Below are positions 1 to 7,727 of a stretch of DNA of 21,269 nucleotides, piece after piece (within the stretch, counting starts at the first letter, position 1; every line of letters begins with the position of its first letter). The DNA comes from Bacillota bacterium. GTDB lineage: Bacteria > Bacillota > Clostridia > Peptostreptococcales > Anaerovoracaceae. Both the position numbers and the translations under genes were made by a program. Where the stretch lies: NCBI GenBank assembly GCA_022706625.1, contig JAKJCD010000003.1:5987-27255 (forward strand), written 5' to 3'. Under the pieces are notes generated by a model. The model worked only from the letters and a program-made list of their open reading frames with translations. It ran no database searches and had not been told where the DNA came from.

Positions 1-267
1 CTTATTTTCATAGCCATAGCGGGCAATGCATCGGGCTCCGTTGCCGCACATTTCACCTGCGCTTCCGTCAGAATTATAAAACAGCATCTTAAAATCCCCT
101 GAGGATTCGGGGTGATCAACAGCTATGAATCCGTCTGCACCTATGGACATCCGCCTGTTGCACAAGGCTTTGGCGAGATCGCTCAGTTCGCTGACGGGTA
201 TCCTCTCCTCCATGTTATTTATTATAATGAAGTCATTTCCGGCTCCGTGCATCTTTGTAAATCTCAC
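1..267 (-). CDS. dapF: Diaminopimelate epimerase, N-terminal part (runs off left edge)
   Basis: DapF interconverts LL- and meso-diaminopimelate, the last step before LysA and the source of meso-DAP for peptidoglycan. It is a cytosolic, cofactor-independent two-cysteine racemase. The 89 visible codons carry the family's opening MHGAGNDF, then IGADG, FYNSDGS and MCGNGARC; the Cys of the MCGNG motif is the first catalytic cysteine. The second cysteine and the C-terminal half lie outside the window. I chose the GTG at 267 because AGGAGG sits seven bases upstream; that ribosome site overlaps the lysA stop, so the two genes are translationally close. It is the last visible gene of the dapA-dapB-dapH-lysA-dapF operon. 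The identification is secure from motifs; the only weak point is the GTG start, since an internal ATG follows five codons later. Confidence 0.93.
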   Translation of the reverse strand, partial: MRFTKMHGAGNDFIIINNMEERIPVSELSDLAKALCNRRMSIGADGFIAVDHPESSGDFKMLFYNSDGSAGEMCGNGARCIARYGYENK

Positions 268-278
268 AGCTGATCCTC

Positions 279-1574
279 CTATTTAAGGTGTTCAGGCACC
301 ATGTCGTTACTTATCATATGCATAAAGCTCTGACGCTTGACAATAAGCTCGCTTCTGCCTTCTTTGACTAACACCACCGGGGGAACGGGATTGCGATTGT
401 AGTTTGAGGCCATTGAATATCCGTATGCCCCTGTTGTAAATACCGCAAAAAGATCTCCCGGTTCAACATTTTCCGCAACTTTGATGTCTTTGATCAATAT
501 ATCCCCGGATTCACAGCATTTGCCGGCAATAGTAACAACCTCTGTTTTGGGTTCGCTCGCACGATTGGCGACAACACCGCTATAGACGGCATTGTATAAA
601 GCGGGCCTTAAATTGTCCGTCATACCGCCGTCCACAGACAGATATTTTCTAATGCCTTTTATTTCTTTGATGCTTCCTATCGTATAAAGGCTCAAACCCG
701 CTTCAGCTACTACGCTCCTCCCGGGCTCTATTACGACGGCGGGCCTTTTTACTCCATTTCCTGCAAAAAAGGAATCTATCTTCTCCATGGCCGGATCCAG
801 ATAATAGCTGTAGGGTTTTCTCTCCTCATCAGTGTAGGTTGCCGCAAAACCTCCGCCCAGATTCAGTTCAGATATATCGTAATGAAATGTCTCCTTTATT
901 TTTATAACATACTCCAGCATCACGTCGATTGCGGCAAGGTAAGCTTCCTTTTCACGAATTTGGGAGCCGATGTGAAAGTGGAGTCCTAAGAAATCTAAAT
1001 ATTGCGAGTTTATGGCCTTTTTTATTTGAGGAAAAATGATAGTCTCGTCCTGTGGCATCCCGAATTTAGAATCGACTTTTCCGGTGATGATATATTCGTG
1101 AGAGTTTGCTTCCACTCCCGGCGTTATACGAAAAAGTATGTTCATTTTCTTTCCTTTTTCCCTGCATATCTCCTCAATCATCGAAAGCTCTTTCTGTCCG
1201 TCCACGATTATACGACCTATACCGTAATCCACTGCCATCTCGATTTCATAACGAAGCTTATTATTTCCGTTGAACTCGATCATTTCCGGCGGAAAGCCCG
1301 CCTCCATGGCTGTATAAAGCTCTCCGCCCGAGGCGACGTCTATCCCTATTCCCTCTCTTTGGCAGAGCTTACACATTGCCAGTGTACAAAAAGCTTTTGA
1401 TGCATAAGCCACCCTCACATTTGGGTATTTATTCAAAAAGCTATCTCTCAATTCGGAAAAACGTTCAATTATTGCTGATTCTGACATGATATACAGTGGG
1501 GTACCATATTGTTTTGCCAGTTTATTCGTATTGCAGCCGTCGATATATAATGCTCCGTTTTTTACTTCTTTCAT
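279..1574 (-). CDS. lysA: Diaminopimelate decarboxylase
   Basis: LysA removes CO2 from meso-diaminopimelate to give L-lysine, using pyridoxal phosphate. The protein is about 431 residues, the usual length. It shows the fold-type III barrel with the PLP-binding lysine in VAYASKAF (about K60), the phosphate-binding/histidine strand GLHFHIGSQI, the GGGFA loop, EPGRSVVAEAG, and the CCESGDIL segment of the C-terminal beta domain that supplies the catalytic cysteine. The ATG at 1574 has GAAGGTG eight bases upstream; a TTG codon directly before it is a less likely start. It follows dapH by about 40 bases and touches the dapF ribosome site downstream. Its presence in the operon means the pathway goes all the way to lysine, not only to DAP for the wall. 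Confidence 0.96.
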   Translation of the reverse strand: MKEVKNGALYIDGCNTNKLAKQYGTPLYIMSESAIIERFSELRDSFLNKYPNVRVAYASKAFCTLAMCKLCQREGIGIDVASGGELYTAMEAGFPPEMIEFNGNNKLRYEIEMAVDYGIGRIIVDGQKELSMIEEICREKGKKMNILFRITPGVEANSHEYIITGKVDSKFGMPQDETIIFPQIKKAINSQYLDFLGLHFHIGSQIREKEAYLAAIDVMLEYVIKIKETFHYDISELNLGGGFAATYTDEERKPYSYYLDPAMEKIDSFFAGNGVKRPAVVIEPGRSVVAEAGLSLYTIGSIKEIKGIRKYLSVDGGMTDNLRPALYNAVYSGVVANRASEPKTEVVTIAGKCCESGDILIKDIKVAENVEPGDLFAVFTTGAYGYSMASNYNRNPVPPVVLVKEGRSELIVKRQSFMHMISNDMVPEHLK

Positions 1575-1615
1575 CAATTCTACACCTTCTTTTGTGCTGT
1601 TATTTTTGTAATTGG

Positions 1616-2308
1616 CTAAAGATCCCGTAAGGCTTCCACTATTTCTGTCTTGCCCGTTGCCACCAGATTTCTGCTTTTAATGATCTCAGCAGGGATACCG
1701 GCCACGACTGTATTATCCGGCACATCTTCTATCACGACTGCACCTGCCGCCACCACGGCGTCTTTTCCGATGCGGACTCCTTCAAGAACCACTGCATTTG
1801 CTCCCACAAGCACGCCGTCTTCAATAACTACGGGCCTTGCCCCCGGGGGTTCAATGACTCCCGCAAGGACGGCTCCGGCTCCTATATGGCAGTTCCTGCC
1901 TACCTCAGCCCGTCCTCCGAGAATTGCACCCATGTCGATCATTGTGCCTTCACCCACAGATGCGCCGATATTGATGACGGCTCCCATCATGATTACCGCC
2001 CGGTCTCCAATATTAACCTGCTCTCTTATTATTGCACCGGGTTCGATTCTGGCATTGATCCCTTTCAAATCGAGCAGCGGAATAGCTGAGTTCCGGCTGC
2101 AGTTTTCTATCACTATCTCTTCTATATCATCTGCATGGTTCTCTATAGTTTCTTTCAGATCCTCCCAATCACCGAAAATGATTTTATCTCCGGCACCGAA
2201 AACCTTGCAGTTTGTTAAGGGGATCGGGTGTTTTTCTTTTAAATATATTTTGACCGGTGTTTTTTTCTCTGCCTTGCTGATAAAGTTTATCAGTTCCTTC
2301 GCATCCAT
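1616..2308 (-). CDS. dapH: 2,3,4,5-tetrahydropyridine-2,6-dicarboxylate N-acetyltransferase
   Basis: DapH acetylates tetrahydrodipicolinate with acetyl-CoA, committing the pathway to the N-acetyl branch found in Bacillus and many Clostridia. The N-terminal ~80 residues are the small DapH-specific domain; from about residue 85 the chain is a left-handed beta-helix of hexapeptide repeats (IGDRAVIMMGAVINIG, VGEGTMIDMG, VGRNCHIGAGAV), ending in the IEDGVLVGANAVVLEGV block typical of this transferase. Length is 230 residues, as expected. I start it at the ATG at 2308 (MDAKELINF); AGGAGG lies twelve bases upstream, rather far. An upstream in-frame ATG at 2347 would overlap the dapB stop and has no ribosome site. 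The related succinyltransferase DapD is less likely because the N-terminal domain and length match DapH. Confidence 0.94.
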   Translation of the reverse strand: MDAKELINFISKAEKKTPVKIYLKEKHPIPLTNCKVFGAGDKIIFGDWEDLKETIENHADDIEEIVIENCSRNSAIPLLDLKGINARIEPGAIIREQVNIGDRAVIMMGAVINIGASVGEGTMIDMGAILGGRAEVGRNCHIGAGAVLAGVIEPPGARPVVIEDGVLVGANAVVLEGVRIGKDAVVAAGAVVIEDVPDNTVVAGIPAEIIKSRNLVATGKTEIVEALRDL

Positions 2309-2343
2309 ACTGATTCTGCGCCTCCTAAAATATCGTTGATTTG

Positions 2344-3108
2344 TCAAACCGGCATCTTCTGCCGTCCGAACAACACATCTTTCATGTCATACAGCCCGGG
2401 CGGCTGATTTATGATGTACTTTGCAGCAAGCATTGCCCCTCGTGCAAAAATCTGCCTTGAATCTGCTTTGTGGGTGATCTCCAGTACCTCATCCTCCCCA
2501 GCAAATATCACAGTATGCTCCCCTGCGATACTTCCTCCTCTGACAGAGTGGATGCCTATTTCTTTTGCTCTCCTGCCATAGCCTTCTCTTCCGCATTTCC
2601 ATTCAAATCGTTTTCCCCCATCCATAGCTGCAGCCAGCATTTTAGCGGTGCCGCTGGGTGCGTCGATCTTTTGGTTGTGGTGTTTTTCGATGATTTCGAT
2701 GTCAAAGCCCTCTCCCAGAACATCGCTGATTTCTTTGACTATCCTCTGCATGAGGCTGACTCCGATGGATAAATTGGATGATAACACTACGGGCAGACTA
2801 TTAGCTGCCTCTTTGATCATCGCTGTTTGTTTTTCTGTATATCCGGTGGTAGCGATCACAAGTGGTATCAGACTTACCTCTGCACATCTTAATATCATAT
2901 CAAGATTATCCGGATGGCTGAAATCTATGATCACATCTGTCTTGACCCCTTCGGCAGTCAGAGCTGCCAACAGTTCTTCGAGATCTGCAGCCTCTTCCTT
3001 CCCGCCGGGGTCAAGTATTCCGACACATTCTATTCCTTCTTCGTTCTTAATCATCCGCTCTGTCTGCTGCCCCATTTTACCGTAGCCTATCAATACTGCG
3101 TTTACCAT
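2344..3108 (-). CDS. dapB: 4-hydroxy-tetrahydrodipicolinate reductase
   Basis: DapB reduces the DapA product to tetrahydrodipicolinate using NAD(P)H. The 254-residue protein opens with a Rossmann dinucleotide loop, GYGKMGQQ (about residues 8-15), and carries the family signature EKHHNQKIDAPSGTA near residues 141-155, which contains the catalytic His pair and Lys. The conserved IDFSHP and VIATTGY segments come before it, and the tail has HKADSRQIFARGA. The ATG at 3108 has AGGAGG six bases upstream; a longer in-frame reading to 3129 would run into dapA. It lies eleven bases from the dapA stop and about 36 bases from the dapH start, so it is cotranscribed under the upstream T-box. Confidence 0.96.
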   Translation of the reverse strand: MVNAVLIGYGKMGQQTERMIKNEEGIECVGILDPGGKEEAADLEELLAALTAEGVKTDVIIDFSHPDNLDMILRCAEVSLIPLVIATTGYTEKQTAMIKEAANSLPVVLSSNLSIGVSLMQRIVKEISDVLGEGFDIEIIEKHHNQKIDAPSGTAKMLAAAMDGGKRFEWKCGREGYGRRAKEIGIHSVRGGSIAGEHTVIFAGEDEVLEITHKADSRQIFARGAMLAAKYIINQPPGLYDMKDVLFGRQKMPV

Positions 3109-3118
3109 CCTGATCCTC

Positions 3119-3997
3119 CTAAACCGCAAAACCCACTCTGCGCATTGTATCCATCAGATTAATCCTTGTGACCGTTTCCATCTCGTAAAGAGGCAGCCTG
3201 TAACCTCCAACGGAAAAACCTGCCCGGTTCATAGCCTCCTTGATCGGGATGGGGTTTGTCTCAATGAATAAGGCGTTTATGAAATCTAAATAGCGAAGTT
3301 GAAGCTCTCTGGCCGTCTTTATATCTCCGTTTAAAAAAGTTTTCACCATGAGATGTGTTTCCCGGGGCAAAATGTTGGCTAAAACAGATATCACTCCGGC
3401 TCCGCCCAAAGACATAATGGGTATGATCATATCATCATTACCTGAGTAGATGACAAAGCTTTCACTGATATACTGTGAAATCTTAGATACATAAGAAATA
3501 TCGCCGCTTGCTTCCTTTATCCCTGCGATGTTTTCGTGGCGCGACAGCTCTCTGACCGCATCGCAGCTTATGGCACAGCCCGTTCGTCCGGGCACATTGT
3601 AAAGGATGACGGGAATTGAAACAGCATCGGCTATCTCATAGAAATGCTTCAGCATGCCTGATTTGTTTGTCTTGTTGTAGTAAGGTGTAATGACTAAAAG
3701 GCCGTCGGCCCCGATTTCCTGATATCTTAAGCTTTGCTCTTTTGCCTCCAGCGTGTTGTTTGAACCGCTGCCTGCTATGACGGGTATCCTTCCGTCTGAA
3801 GCTCGCACAGCCGTTGTTACTATCTTGTCCTTCTCCGTCTCAGTCAATGCGGGAGCTTCGCCGGTGGTGCCAAGAACCACAAGGGCATCGCTTTCCTGTT
3901 CTATATGCCATTCTACCAGCTCTTCCATTTTGCTATAGTTTACACTTCCATCTTCATAAAAAGGCGTGATCAACGCAACTAAAGAACCTGTTATCAT
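3119..3997 (-). CDS. dapA: 4-hydroxy-tetrahydrodipicolinate synthase
   Basis: DapA condenses pyruvate with aspartate semialdehyde, the first committed step to DAP and lysine. It is a TIM-barrel aldolase of 292 residues. The key residues sit exactly where the family has them: GTTGE at 43-47, the active-site Tyr in YNVPGRTG (Y133, R138) and the Schiff-base lysine in GIKEASGD (K161). The ATG at 3997 has GGAGG seven bases upstream and begins MITGSLVALITPF, the normal family start. A 31-residue in-frame extension to 4090 is possible but lacks a ribosome site and does not look like protein. It is the first recognised gene behind the lysine-type T-box at 4185-4447. The C-terminus is ordinary. Confidence 0.97.
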   Translation of the reverse strand: MITGSLVALITPFYEDGSVNYSKMEELVEWHIEQESDALVVLGTTGEAPALTETEKDKIVTTAVRASDGRIPVIAGSGSNNTLEAKEQSLRYQEIGADGLLVITPYYNKTNKSGMLKHFYEIADAVSIPVILYNVPGRTGCAISCDAVRELSRHENIAGIKEASGDISYVSKISQYISESFVIYSGNDDMIIPIMSLGGAGVISVLANILPRETHLMVKTFLNGDIKTARELQLRYLDFINALFIETNPIPIKEAMNRAGFSVGGYRLPLYEMETVTRINLMDTMRRVGFAV

Positions 3998-4139
3998 TTT
4001 TCTTCCTCCATTGATTCGTTTGTCTAAGCAATAAAATACCTCTGCCCCTCTCGGGGCTCCGTTTATCCTTGCGGAAGTGTAATTTTCCATTATTTATAGT
4101 TCTATATTCTTTTTTTAATTGCCTGATTATCATATCCAT
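3954..4139 (-). other. Possible short leader ORF overlapping the dapA start
   Basis: Just past the T-box terminator an ATG at 4139 is preceded by a textbook GGAGG eight bases upstream. It opens a 61-codon frame (MDMIIRQLKKEYRTINNG...) that ends inside dapA, in another frame, overlapping its first 44 bases. The predicted peptide is very basic and resembles no family I know. It could be a translated leader that couples to or tempers dapA, a relic of a lost gene, or chance. I give it as a candidate only. Confidence 0.25.
4044..4057 (-). other. GNRA-capped hairpin in the dapA leader
   Basis: On the minus strand the RNA reads GCCCC-GAGA-GGGGC, a five-pair GC stem closed by a GNRA-type tetraloop. 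It lies between the T-box terminator and dapA, ending about 46 bases before the dapA start. It has no U tract, so it is not a terminator; it may shape ribosome access or mRNA stability. The structure is plain in the sequence but its role is inferred. Confidence 0.4.
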
Positions 4140-4184
4140 TCTTGACACCTCCGGAAAAGATATATTTATACAATCGCTGAAAAT

Positions 4185-4447
4185 AAAAAACGCCTGCCTT
4201 ATAATATACAAGGACAAGCGTCAGCCTGCGGTACCACCTTGATTGATGCAAAATGCATCCACTCTGTAAGAGTGCCATCACACTCCTGCCCGATAACGCC
4301 GGCATTGCGTCGGTAGCTACTGGGATACTATTGTATCTTTTCACCCCGCCCTCCGAGGCCTTTATGTCTGTGCTGCATCCGCCGGGCTTACACCATCCCC
4401 GGTTCGCTGGGGGACCATTTCACAGTTTTTCTCCCTCTTCAACGGTT
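4185..4447 (-). promoter_or_regulatory. T-box riboswitch (lysine type) upstream of dapA
   Basis: This is an untranslated leader that reads the charging state of a tRNA. On the minus strand the antiterminator T-box sequence AAGGTGGTACCGCAGG lies at 4225-4240, and a terminator stem (4190-4200 with 4210-4221) followed by a run of U ends it. Upstream are the stem I elements: the CCCAGCGAACCGGGG and GGTGTAAGCC distal-loop motifs, then ATAAAGGCCTCGGAG. Aligned with the second T-box in this window, the specifier falls on AAG (4360-4362), or on AAA one base over; both are lysine codons. That matches the downstream DAP/lysine genes: uncharged lysyl tRNA should allow readthrough into dapA. The T-box call is secure; the exact specifier frame is inferred. 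Confidence 0.92.
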
Positions 4448-4453
4448 TTTATT

Positions 4454-4482
4454 AAAATATCACCTTAACATTGTCTTGTCAA
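4454..4482 (-). promoter_or_regulatory. SigA-type promoter for the T-box/dapA operon
   Basis: On the minus strand a perfect -35 TTGACA (4477-4482) is followed after 17 bases by TATTTT (4454-4459). Transcription would start near 4447, just before the T-box stem I. The -10 is weaker than the -35. Confidence 0.75.
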
Positions 4483-4524
4483 GAGGTTTTTAGATCATAA
4501 GGCTTAGCCTGACTTCACAGATTA

Positions 4525-4533
4525 TGTTATAAT
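4525..4533 (+). promoter_or_regulatory. Extended -10 promoter for the M20 amidohydrolase gene
   Basis: TGTTATAAT is a full extended -10 (TG-N-TATAAT). The best -35 candidate, TTAGCC 18 bases upstream, is poor, as is common with extended -10 promoters. It is about 60 bases upstream of the start codon and fires away from the dapA T-box promoter, so this gene is not under the T-box. Confidence 0.7.
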
Positions 4534-4547
4534 CCTTTTAAAACAAC

Positions 4548-4576
4548 CGCTTTTTTCGTCTGACGAAAAAAGAGCG
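4548..4576 (+). repeat. Inverted repeat in the 5' leader of the M20 gene
   Basis: TTTTTTCGTC and GACGAAAAAA are perfect complements one base apart, and CGC/GCG extends the pairing around a GA bulge. In RNA the innermost pairs must open, leaving a hairpin with a loop of about five bases. It sits between the promoter and the AGGAG ribosome site. As RNA it could act on translation or stability; as DNA it could be an operator. The downstream side has A rather than T, so it is not a normal terminator for this strand. Confidence 0.5.
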
Positions 4577-4593
4577 CAAAAGGAGACGTCATA

Positions 4594-5730
4594 ATGATCG
4601 AACTGCTGAAAAAATACAGGCGGGATCTCCATCAGATCCCGGAGCTGGGTTACAAGGAATTCAAAACTCAAAAATATCTTCTTGACACACTCGGAAAATA
4701 TCCTTGTGAGATCACCGAATTTTCCCCTACCGGGATATGCGCCTTTTTCCCTGCGAAAAGCCCTAAATACTCCGGCACTGTGGCTTTTCGCAGCGATATT
4801 GACGGGATTTCCGTCGAAGAGTCTAATCCTTTCTCACATCGCTCGAAGCACGAAGGCTTGATGCATGCCTGCGGGCATGATGGTCACATGGCAATGCTTC
4901 TGGGTCTCGCAAAAAAAATAAGTGAAATGCGGCAGGAGCTTACTGCCAACGTTCTCCTTATATTTCAACCGGCGGAAGAAAGTCCTGGCGGCGCTGAGGC
5001 TATAGCCGAGTCGGGTGTTTTCAAAAAATATGATGTGCGGCGCATTTTTGCCTTCCACATGGGTCCTTCCGATTTACCCGGCGTTATAATGGCCCGACCC
5101 CTGGAAATGATGGCCAGATCTGCCGAACTTACCGTTGCCGTTCTTGGCAGGTCCGCTCATATTGCTTATCCTCACAGAGGCATCGATGCGCTGCGCATCG
5201 CCTGCCTCTACCTTGATTCTCTTTATAAAGAGGAGGCTGACCTTTTTCCTCCTGAGGAGTATCGCCTTCTTAAGTTCGGACAGATGACAGCAGGCACCGC
5301 CAGAAACGTTATAGCCGATAAGGCTTTGCTCTTTGGCACCTTGCGATCTTTTCGGGACGAAACCTTCGATCTGCTCCTTGAAACGATCCACAGCATTGCG
5401 GACCATTTTGAAAAGGATTACGGCTGTACTATCGAGATCAGTAACGGCAGGAGCTACCCGGCGATCTTTAACGATCCGGAGCTTTTTGGGCTGGCGAAAG
5501 AAGCTCTCTCTCCAAATGTGTTTCCATCGATCCCCGAGTTTATCACTCTGAGGAAGCCGCTCATGACTTCCGATGATTTTTCTTATTATCTGCGGAAGGT
5601 CCCCGGTCTCTACATGTTCCTTGGCACGGGAAACAGGAAGCCCCTCCACAGCGGCGATTTTGATTTTGACGAGGAGGTGCTGGAAGTCGGGGTCGAAGCC
5701 TACCTTCGCCTTTTACGGCTTCCTCTTTGA
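4594..5730 (+). CDS. M20 family amidohydrolase, probable N-acetyldiaminopimelate deacetylase
   Basis: This 378-residue protein belongs to the M20D metallohydrolases (hippurate hydrolase, IAA-amino-acid hydrolase, Bacillus YkuR). It has the opening RRDLHQIPELGYKEF, the metal-binding MHACGHDGHMA (about residues 90-100, Cys93/His95), the catalytic glutamate pair in QPAEESPGGA (E127/E128), the FHMGP histidine, and a C-terminal HSGDFDFDE. In pathways that use DapH, a YkuR-type member removes the acetyl group from N-acetyl-LL-diaminopimelate. Placement next to dapA and dapH supports that role. It is transcribed divergently from the operon from its own promoter; AGGAG precedes the ATG. A general N-acyl-amino-acid hydrolase cannot be excluded from sequence alone. 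The gene's end converges on the symporter with only eight bases between stops and no visible terminator. Confidence 0.85.
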   Translation: MIELLKKYRRDLHQIPELGYKEFKTQKYLLDTLGKYPCEITEFSPTGICAFFPAKSPKYSGTVAFRSDIDGISVEESNPFSHRSKHEGLMHACGHDGHMAMLLGLAKKISEMRQELTANVLLIFQPAEESPGGAEAIAESGVFKKYDVRRIFAFHMGPSDLPGVIMARPLEMMARSAELTVAVLGRSAHIAYPHRGIDALRIACLYLDSLYKEEADLFPPEEYRLLKFGQMTAGTARNVIADKALLFGTLRSFRDETFDLLLETIHSIADHFEKDYGCTIEISNGRSYPAIFNDPELFGLAKEALSPNVFPSIPEFITLRKPLMTSDDFSYYLRKVPGLYMFLGTGNRKPLHSGDFDFDEEVLEVGVEAYLRLLRLPL

Positions 5731-5738
5731 TATCAGGA

Positions 5739-7274
5739 TCACCGCCCGTTATCCTCATCTTCCTTCAGATGGAATTTATGTTCAACGACCATCTGTATCT
5801 TTTCGCCATAGCAGGAGAATATGCTGTCAACAAAAGCCGGATCCTGCCTCGGAGAAACAAGGCTGACTGCAGGCACAATCAATAGGGACAAGAGGATCGC
5901 TACTGCCCCGGCTATGGGTGCTGCAGTGATGCCCATAATAAGGTTAGCCACATTGACTGTCAGCGACATTATTATTGATGCCCACAAAGCGGTCTTGTTT
6001 GCCCTTTTCCAGAAGAGCCCGTATAAAAATGGACCTAAGAAAGAGCCTGCCAGCGTCCCCCAGGAAAGCCCCATCAATGTGGTGATCAGATTATTGGGGT
6101 TTACTGCGATTATCACCGAGAGCATGACAAACAGCACGCAAAGACCTTTAATAATCCCTACCTGCATCCGGTTGCTCATGTCTTTCATGAAGGTTCCTTT
6201 CAAAAAATCCAGTGTAAAGGTAGAGCTACTTGCTATGACAAGCGACGACAGGGTGGACATGGAGGCGGAAAGCACCATGATTATAACCAGACCTATAAGA
6301 ATATCCGGAAGCACACCTCCCAGCATTTCCGGCACGATGCTGTCGTAAGCCACTGTACCGTCAGCCCCCGGAGTGTAAAAAAGCCGGCCGAAGGAGCCGA
6401 GGAAGTAGGAGCCTCCCGCAATGATCAGTGCAAATATTGTGGAGATGATGGTCCCCGTCTGAATAGCTTTTTCGTTTTTGATTGTATAGAACTTATGGAT
6501 CATCTGTGGCAGCCCCCAGGTGCCTAAGCTGGTCAGTATTAAGATAGCCAGCATGGAAATCGGCGCCGGTCCCAGAAAAGAAGTATAAACCCCTTTGAAC
6601 TCCGGCATGGCCTGTGAAGATATTTGAGAAAGCTGTGTCATAGCTGCCATAAGTCCTCCACGGGAATTAAGCACTACGGTTATTATCGAAATTATGCTAA
6701 TGACCATGACGATCCCTTGGAACAGATCATTCAATGCTACTGCCATATACCCCCCTATAACCACATAAAGACCCGTCAGGAAGGCCATCCCTATGACGCA
6801 GTAAATAAAATCCAATCCGAAGGCCATGGCAAAAAGCTGAGACAGCCCTTTATACACCGAAGCTGAATAAGGGACCAGGAAAACGAAAATGATGACAGAT
6901 ACGATTACCTTGGCCGTGCTGCTTCCGTAGCGCTTTCCGAAGAAATCCGGCATGGTGGCAGAGTCCAGATGCTTAGTCATCACCCGTGTGCGTCTGCCGA
7001 GGACAGCCCAAGCTAAAAGGCTTCCTATTAAAGCATTCCCAATACCGACCCATACCACGGACATACCAAAATTCCATCCGAATTGGCCGGCATATCCTAC
7101 AAAAACCACAGCCGAGAAATATGTAGTCCCGTAGGCGAAGGCACTTACCCAGGGCCCCATATTCCGGCCTCCCAAAACAAAATCGTTAACGTTAGTCGCA
7201 TGCTTCCTGCAGTAAATGCCGATCCCTGCCGTGACTGCAAAAAAGATCACCATCATCAGAACTTTCTCGAACAT
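5739..7274 (-). CDS. Sodium:solute symporter (SSS family), probably for tyrosine or a related amino acid
   Basis: This is a 511-residue polytopic membrane protein with roughly thirteen hydrophobic segments. It has SSS-family marks: the N-terminal LGGRNMGPWVSAFAYGTTYFSA stretch, GGYMAVALNDLFQG, and the Ser-rich SASMSTLSSLVIASSS helix that contributes to the sodium site. It should couple uptake of an organic solute to sodium entry. Sequence alone does not give the substrate, but the leader does give a hint: the gene lies behind a T-box whose specifier is TAC, so it is expected to be made when tRNA-Tyr is uncharged. The ATG at 7274 has AGGAGG upstream; the longer frame to 7418 runs back through the T-box terminator and is spurious. 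The C-terminal tail is cytoplasmic and charged. Confidence 0.88.
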   Translation of the reverse strand: MFEKVLMMVIFFAVTAGIGIYCRKHATNVNDFVLGGRNMGPWVSAFAYGTTYFSAVVFVGYAGQFGWNFGMSVVWVGIGNALIGSLLAWAVLGRRTRVMTKHLDSATMPDFFGKRYGSSTAKVIVSVIIFVFLVPYSASVYKGLSQLFAMAFGLDFIYCVIGMAFLTGLYVVIGGYMAVALNDLFQGIVMVISIISIITVVLNSRGGLMAAMTQLSQISSQAMPEFKGVYTSFLGPAPISMLAILILTSLGTWGLPQMIHKFYTIKNEKAIQTGTIISTIFALIIAGGSYFLGSFGRLFYTPGADGTVAYDSIVPEMLGGVLPDILIGLVIIMVLSASMSTLSSLVIASSSTFTLDFLKGTFMKDMSNRMQVGIIKGLCVLFVMLSVIIAVNPNNLITTLMGLSWGTLAGSFLGPFLYGLFWKRANKTALWASIIMSLTVNVANLIMGITAAPIAGAVAILLSLLIVPAVSLVSPRQDPAFVDSIFSCYGEKIQMVVEHKFHLKEDEDNGR

Positions 7275-7345
7275 TTCTCTACCTCCTGCTATTCTTGATT
7301 CCGGCTCCGGCGGCGGGCATACCGGGCCGTTAGCTTTACTGCAAC

Positions 7346-7631
7346 AAAAAACCCGCCTTCTGATTCTCAGAGGACGGGATATTCCGTGGTACCACCTCAG
7401 TTTACGATGCTCTTGCAAGCCTTCGCCTCAGCGAGTACGGCGCAGCATTCTGCGATTATACTCCGGCACTGTAACGGGTGCGCCCGTACCGGCCTACTCG
7501 GGATCTTCCCTTTCGGCGGTCAGCTCTCGGAATGTATTCGGGATCCGTTATCACTTGCGCCTCTCACCACCCGGCAACTCTCTTTAGCTTCCTGGATCTT
7601 TACTTCTTTCCGGTCTTCGCTTTTTTATATT
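7346..7631 (-). promoter_or_regulatory. T-box riboswitch (tyrosine type) upstream of the symporter
   Basis: On the minus strand the T-box core TGAGGTGGTACCACGG lies at 7384-7399. It is followed by a terminator: stem 7352-7363 with 7367-7378, then six U. Stem I starts with AAGAAGTAAAGATCC (the AGTA loop motif) and includes an AGAGAG bulge region. Its 3' side reads CCCGAATACATTCCGAGAGC, the standard GAA-specifier-A...GAG layout, with TAC at 7534-7536 as specifier, a tyrosine codon. Readthrough into the symporter gene would thus depend on uncharged tRNA-Tyr. Between the terminator and the symporter's ribosome site nothing else is evident. Confidence 0.93.
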
Positions 7632-7637
7632 GGCCTT

Positions 7638-7666
7638 AATTTACCACTCCTGTACACCTTTGTCAA
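7638..7666 (-). promoter_or_regulatory. SigA-type promoter for the tyrosine T-box
   Basis: A perfect TTGACA (7661-7666, minus strand), a 17-base spacer and TAAATT (7638-7643) lie just upstream of T-box stem I. The predicted start is near 7631. It gives the symporter a promoter independent of the lysine fermentation operon that ends immediately upstream. Confidence 0.75.
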
Positions 7667-7683
7667 TTATTTTTTTCATAAAT

Positions 7684-7720
7684 GATATGGGGGCCGCAGA
7701 ACTGTTCCGCAGCCCATATC
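7684..7720 (-). terminator. Hairpin after atoA, probable end of the fermentation operon
   Basis: GATATGGG pairs with CCCATATC, and the inside of the arms (TGCGGAAC with GTTCTGCGG) continues the stem with a wobble. It begins eight bases past the atoA stop. The downstream minus strand is ATTTATG, then a run of A, so the U tract is poor. It may work as a weak or factor-assisted terminator or as a 3' end stabiliser. Confidence 0.6.
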
Positions 7721-7727
7721 AAATCAT

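Noticed and set aside
1650..2339. Long plus-strand open frame of about 229 codons opposite dapH
   Set aside because: It is antisense to a clear hexapeptide-repeat enzyme, has low-complexity Ser/Thr/Ile composition typical of a complementary-strand shadow, and no ribosome site.
3998..4090. N-terminal extension of dapA to an upstream ATG
   Set aside because: No ribosome site, and the extra 31 residues have no counterpart in the family; the ATG at 3997 has GGAGG and gives the standard length with key residues at standard positions.
5074..5649. Minus-strand open frame of about 191 codons opposite the M20 amidohydrolase
   Set aside because: The plus strand encodes all the metal-site motifs of M20; the antisense product resembles nothing.
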